Positions 60,826 through 64,000 of a stretch of 64,000 bases of DNA are shown piece after piece. This DNA comes from Levilinea sp. GTDB lineage: Bacteria > Chloroflexota > Anaerolineae > Anaerolineales > Anaerolineaceae. The stretch's first letter is position 1, and each line of letters begins with the position of its first letter. A program made the position numbers and the translations under genes. The notes below the pieces were generated by a model that saw only the letters and a program-made list of their open reading frames with translations, ran no database searches and was not told the DNA's origin. Where the stretch lies: the NCBI GenBank assembly GCA_029975215.1, contig JARKPO010000007.1, positions 17,807 through 81,806 of the forward strand, in the 5' to 3' direction.

Positions 60826-60935
60826 TTGCCTGGGGCGGGGAATGCTTTTTATAATGACTGTACGCAGATAAAAACGCGCTTTTACCGGTATCCGTTCTGT
60901 ACGCTGGCGAGGTGATGAGCAAGCCCTCGCCAGCG
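60826..60935 (+). ncRNA. Possible small RNA: orphan promoter followed by a hairpin
   Basis: TTGCCT (60826-60831), 18 bases, TATAAT (60850-60855) resembles a promoter with no plus-strand gene after it. An 11-pair hairpin lies at 60902-60935. A transcript of about 75 bases from near 60862, or one running antisense into the GNAT gene, is possible. The hairpin has no T-run, so this is weak. Confidence 0.25.
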
Positions 60936-60941
60936 CACTGT

Positions 60942-61364
60942 TTAAGCTGAGGCAGGCAGGGCCTTGCGCAGCAATATTTCCAGTGCTTCACCGGGCAGCA
61001 GCAGCGCGCCGCAGTCCTGATAGCCCCATTTGCGGTAGAGGTGCTGGGCGTCCTCATTGGAAAGGGTCGAGGTGAGCACCTGGCGCGCGCCCTGCGCCTG
61101 CATCTGCGCTTCCCAGGCGGCGACCAGCCGCGCGGCTATCCCCTGGCGCCGGTAGGGTTCCAGCACGTACAGCAGGTTCAGAAAAGGGATCTCATCCCAA
61201 AAATAGCCCCAGCGCAGCCAGCCAACGATCTGCCCGTCCTGGCGCGCCGTCATAATTTCGCCCTGGGCGATCTTGCGCGCCAGCCTATGCGGGGCCATGT
61301 GCCCGTCCAGGCGGGCCAGCGTCTCCAGATCCGCGGGAGCAGCAGGGGTAATTTCAATCCTCAT
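60942..61364 (-). CDS. GNAT-family N-acetyltransferase
   Basis: A 140-aa GNAT. Motif A is in LLYVLEPYRRQGIAARLVAAW and motif B in NEDAQHLYRKWGYQDCGALL, which is typical of small-molecule or peptide acetyltransferases. Start ATG follows ACGGAGGCTCGC. It stands alone between the FGGY kinase and the AbiE pair. Target unknown. Confidence 0.9.
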   Translation of the reverse strand: MRIEITPAAPADLETLARLDGHMAPHRLARKIAQGEIMTARQDGQIVGWLRWGYFWDEIPFLNLLYVLEPYRRQGIAARLVAAWEAQMQAQGARQVLTSTLSNEDAQHLYRKWGYQDCGALLLPGEALEILLRKALPASA

Positions 61365-61467
61365 GCGAGCCTCCGTAGGTTAGGCTGGCGACAGGGTTGC
61401 ACGGTGTTGTATAATATTTTATGTAAGGATACCATCATTTTTTGAAGGTTAGATTACAGAAAATATC

Positions 61468-62274
61468 ATGTCTCTCAGCAAGCAGGAAACCGAATTTCTG
61501 ACAACATTTTCTGCGTCTGGCAAGCGAATTTTCACGTACCAGCAGGCTGCGGAGTATTGGCGCTCGCGGACCGCAGCAACCAACAGTCTGGGCCGTCTGG
61601 TGCGCAAAGGATGGCTCCAGCGCCTTGAACGCGGATTATACATGATCATTCCCCTCGAAGCCGGGCCGGAGCGGCTCTGGGCAGAAAACGCCTTTGTTCT
61701 GGCGTCTAACCTGATCTCGCCAGGGGCGGTCGCCTATTGGTCCGCCTTGCGGTTTTGGAATATGACCGAGCAAGTCCCGCAGGTTCATTTTATCCAAACC
61801 ACCAAACGAAAGAAAGCGGTTACGCTCCAGGGCGTTCAATTCAGGTTTATTACGGTTTCAGAGCCGCGCTATTTTGGAATTTGCACCCGAAAAGTGGATG
61901 ATTTCCCCATCACGGTGACCGACCGTGAGAAAACCATCCTGGATGCCGCCAGCCGGCCGGAGCTGAGCGGCGGGATTCTGCAATTGGCGCAGGCCATGCG
62001 CTCCTCCGCTGATTTGCTCGACTGGGAAAAACTGAGCGGGTATTTAGCCCAATGGGGTGGCGGGGTGGTGGCCAAGCGGCTGGGGTATCTTTTGGAAACC
62101 CTGCACCTGCCCATTCCCGCACGAGAAGCCACCATCCAGCATTGGCAAAGCATGATCTCCAGCGGAATCAGCCCGCTGGAGCCCGGTTCTGGGCGCATCG
62201 GTGCGGTGGTGGCTCGTTGGCAGCTTCAAATCAATATTCCATTCGAATCTCAGGAAATAAACCGGGGGGTGTAA
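61468..62274 (+). CDS. AbiEi-type antitoxin of a type IV toxin-antitoxin system
   Basis: A 268-aa protein with an N-terminal winged helix (about residues 5-60; FTYQQAAEYWRSR, then LGRLVRKGWLQRLERGLYMI) and the AbiEi C-terminal domain (SALRFWNMTEQVPQ, ITVTDREKTILDAASRPELSGG). AbiEi represses its operon and neutralises the AbiEii toxin. The toxin ATG directly follows the stop codon. Upstream TATAAT near 61410 may be the promoter. GC is lower than in neighbours, consistent with acquisition. Confidence 0.88.
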   Translation: MSLSKQETEFLTTFSASGKRIFTYQQAAEYWRSRTAATNSLGRLVRKGWLQRLERGLYMIIPLEAGPERLWAENAFVLASNLISPGAVAYWSALRFWNMTEQVPQVHFIQTTKRKKAVTLQGVQFRFITVSEPRYFGICTRKVDDFPITVTDREKTILDAASRPELSGGILQLAQAMRSSADLLDWEKLSGYLAQWGGGVVAKRLGYLLETLHLPIPAREATIQHWQSMISSGISPLEPGSGRIGAVVARWQLQINIPFESQEINRGV

Positions 62275-62931
62275 ATGATCCGTGAAGCCGAAATCCGCCG
62301 GATGGCAGCCGCAGCGAAAGTCGACCCTATGGTCATGGATCTGGATTACAGCCTTGGGTGGTTCTTACTGGGTATGCGAAAAACCAATGATTCATTGGGT
62401 GGGCTGGTGTTCAAAGGCGGCACATGCTTACGAAAATGCTATTTCCCCGACTATCGGTTTTCGGAGGATCTCGATTTCACCGCAACCCGATATCTCTCAC
62501 CAACTGAGCTGGAGCGCTGGATCACGCAATGCGTAGCATGGATCCGCGATCACGACGGCCCCGATTTCGGCGTTCAGCCAATCCGCTTTGAAGTGGTTGA
62601 AGATGAATACGGAAGCGAGCTGTACCAGGCGCGGGTGTACTACCGCGGCCCGCTGCGCTGGGGAGGTTCGCCGCGCACCGTTAAATTGGATATCACGCGG
62701 GCCGAACCCTTATCCCTGCCAATCCAAGAGCAGCAAATCCTTCACGCATATTCTGATCAGGTGAATTTTTCTTCATCTGTCTTGCCTTGTTATTGCTTAG
62801 AGGAGATCGCCGCCGAAAAGATTCGTGCGGTCGGTGGGCAGCGCCGGTTTGCAGTCTCCAGGGATATTTACGACCTGTACCACTTAATTTCGTTTGGGAT
62901 CCAGATGTGTATTCTTAGGACTCATTCCTAA
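62275..62931 (+). pseudogene. AbiEii-type nucleotidyltransferase toxin, truncated by IS
   Basis: The first 211 codons are host sequence; the last seven (CILRTHS) and the stop come from the inserted element. All four AbiEii motifs remain: GGLVFKGGTCLRK with FSEDLDF (motif I), KLDITRAE (II), LEEIAAEKIRA (III) and RDIYDLYHL (IV). The helical C-terminal part is missing. Full-length relatives are about 250-300 aa, so activity is doubtful. The antitoxin upstream is intact. The remaining 3' part would lie beyond the window. Confidence 0.85.
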
Positions 62932-64000
62932 CACTTTGATCAGCGAATAAATTGATCGTATCGATGGGACGGCGTCCCATGTTGCGATAACCCTGGTGTG
63001 GTCGCTCGGTGTTGTAATGGACCAACCAGGTATCCAAATCTACCTGAAGCGCTTCCACAGACTCATAGAATTTCTTGCGGAAGGTCACCCGGAAAAACTC
63101 ATCCAAAACGGTGCGATTGAAGCGCTCCACAAAGCCGTTGGATTGAGGCCTGCGTACCTGGGTTCGGCGATGCTCAATATCATTCAACTCCAGGTAGAGT
63201 TCGTAAGGATGGGTGTCTTTTCCGCAGAACTCCCGGCCATTGTCGGTGATGATGGCTTCAACTTTCAAACCTTTCTCCTGATAAAAAGGAAGCACATCGT
63301 TGTGGACGACAGCCGCCGCCGCTTCTGGTTGCTTGCTGGTATGCAAAAAGCCAAAGGCATAACTGCCGAAGGTATCTACGACCGCATGCAGATACACTCG
63401 CCCAACCCCCTTGAGGGTTCCCACAAAAAAAGTATCCTGAGAAAGGGTCTCGCCAGGGCGGGAACTCTCGATATGCCGCTCCCGAAAGCAGGGGTTGGCC
63501 TTCTCTATCCACGCAACCTGAGCTGGAGATAACTCAATTTCATGGTTGAGTGCTTTTTCCTCTAACTTCAGCAAACGCTCATAGCGGGTGCCCATGCCAT
63601 GTTTGTTGAGAATGTTCTGGATGGTTGGGTAGCTGATTTTGATCCCTTCCAGTGCCAGAATGTCACACAATCGGTTACAACCCCAGGTGGGATGCTCCAG
63701 GCTGATCGCCAGGATCTTTTCCACATGCTCCGGTGGCGTGGTCAACGGGTTGCTTTTCGGGATGGGTGGAAGGTCTTTCAACCCCTCAATCCCGTGCGTC
63801 TGAAAGCGCCGCTTGTATTCGTAAAACTGCGTCCGCGATACCCCCCGCTGCCGACAGGCCTCACTGACGTTCCCAAGCGCTTCCGCTAATTGCAGTACGC
63901 TCAACTTGTGATGCGCTACTCTCATTTCCGCTTCCATCGTGATCTCCTGTTATCATTGTACCGTAGGATCACAATGTTAGGCTTGATTCACTAGAGTACA
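62908..64000 (-). mobile_element. IS481-family-like insertion sequence (about 1.09 kb)
   Basis: The left end begins TGTATTCTTAGGACTC and the right end, read in reverse, begins TGTACTCTAGTGAATC; the first 34 bases of the two ends match at 25 positions, including a shared CCTAACA block and GATC. One transposase gene fills the element. The right end falls exactly on the last base of the window, so a target duplication cannot be seen. Confidence 0.85.
62915..63937 (-). CDS. IS481-family transposase
   Basis: A 340-aa DDE transposase. The N-terminus has a helix-turn-helix (VSEACRQRGVSRTQFYEYKRR) and the core integrase fold follows with the first Asp in SQDTFFVG, the second in AIITDNGREF and the Glu in RPQSNGFVERFNRTVLDEFF. 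The C-terminus has WLVHYNTERPHQGYRNMG, typical of the IS481/IS3 group. Start ATG follows AGGAGATCACG inside the right end. It is complete, so the element may be active. Confidence 0.95.
   Translation of the reverse strand: MEAEMRVAHHKLSVLQLAEALGNVSEACRQRGVSRTQFYEYKRRFQTHGIEGLKDLPPIPKSNPLTTPPEHVEKILAISLEHPTWGCNRLCDILALEGIKISYPTIQNILNKHGMGTRYERLLKLEEKALNHEIELSPAQVAWIEKANPCFRERHIESSRPGETLSQDTFFVGTLKGVGRVYLHAVVDTFGSYAFGFLHTSKQPEAAAAVVHNDVLPFYQEKGLKVEAIITDNGREFCGKDTHPYELYLELNDIEHRRTQVRRPQSNGFVERFNRTVLDEFFRVTFRKKFYESVEALQVDLDTWLVHYNTERPHQGYRNMGRRPIDTINLFADQSVRNES

Overview
The window looks like a chromosomal segment of a GC-rich member of the Chloroflexota, most likely class Anaerolineae. This rests on gene content and style: Thr/Pro-rich linkers on secreted proteins, a Zn-ribbon protein full of 'DWL' motifs next to a MutL-like ATPase, the order hrcA-grpE-dnaK-dnaJ-prmA, and a THI5-like ABC transporter of the kind known in Chloroflexus. 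No rRNA, tRNA or CRISPR array was seen. The taxonomic call is inference; no search was possible.

Layout. 1-2.1 kb: a partial FkbM-type methyltransferase and a lysine 2,3-aminomutase (minus strand). 2.2-6.0 kb: a minus-strand sugar operon (GPH symporter, alpha/beta hydrolase, GPH symporter) behind a perfect 26-bp palindrome resembling LacI/GntR operators. 6.1-12.0 kb: the HrcA/CIRCE heat-shock operon ending in prmA and a strong terminator. 12.1-16.3 kb: a MarR regulator and a two-subunit ABC exporter. 16.4-28 kb: PPK2, a minus-strand group (hpt, unknown, aldo/keto reductase, DUF1232-like, dodecin), a secreted protein, a PAS-PAS-GAF-GGDEF cyclase, two GNATs, tyrS and degV. 28-34.4 kb: ogt, era, a YhhN lysoplasmalogenase, then an unusual three-domain regulator (IclR-type HTH plus PNPOx-like flavin domain) translationally coupled to an ABC importer of the THI5/RibY type.

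35.5-44.3 kb holds a run of eight plus-strand genes of mostly unknown function: several membrane proteins, a 937-residue Zn-ribbon protein with 19 repeated (D)WL motifs, a MutL/GlmL-like ASKHA ATPase without any mutase, and a protein ending in an LPNTG sorting-like tail. This is the best candidate for an undescribed system. 44.4-50.9 kb: phosphohexomutase, a membrane-SH3b protein, a COG4087-like HAD protein, a Bmp-like lipoprotein, a sugar transferase, a SelW/Rdx-like protein with an in-frame UGA (CxxU), and trpS. 51-54.1 kb: a small envelope-related operon and selD, whose catalytic position is also an in-frame UGA. Both UGAs are followed by hairpins at the distance expected for bacterial SECIS elements, so the organism very probably inserts selenocysteine. 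54.2-58.5 kb: an SPFH protein and a zur-znuACB zinc-uptake operon with a Fur-type operator. 58.6-64 kb: a 2H phosphoesterase, an FGGY kinase, a GNAT, and an AbiE toxin-antitoxin pair whose toxin is cut by an IS481-type element that ends at the last base of the window.

A theme across the window is leaderless genes: at least five start codons without a Shine-Dalgarno lie exactly 6-7 bases after a TANNNT -10 box.
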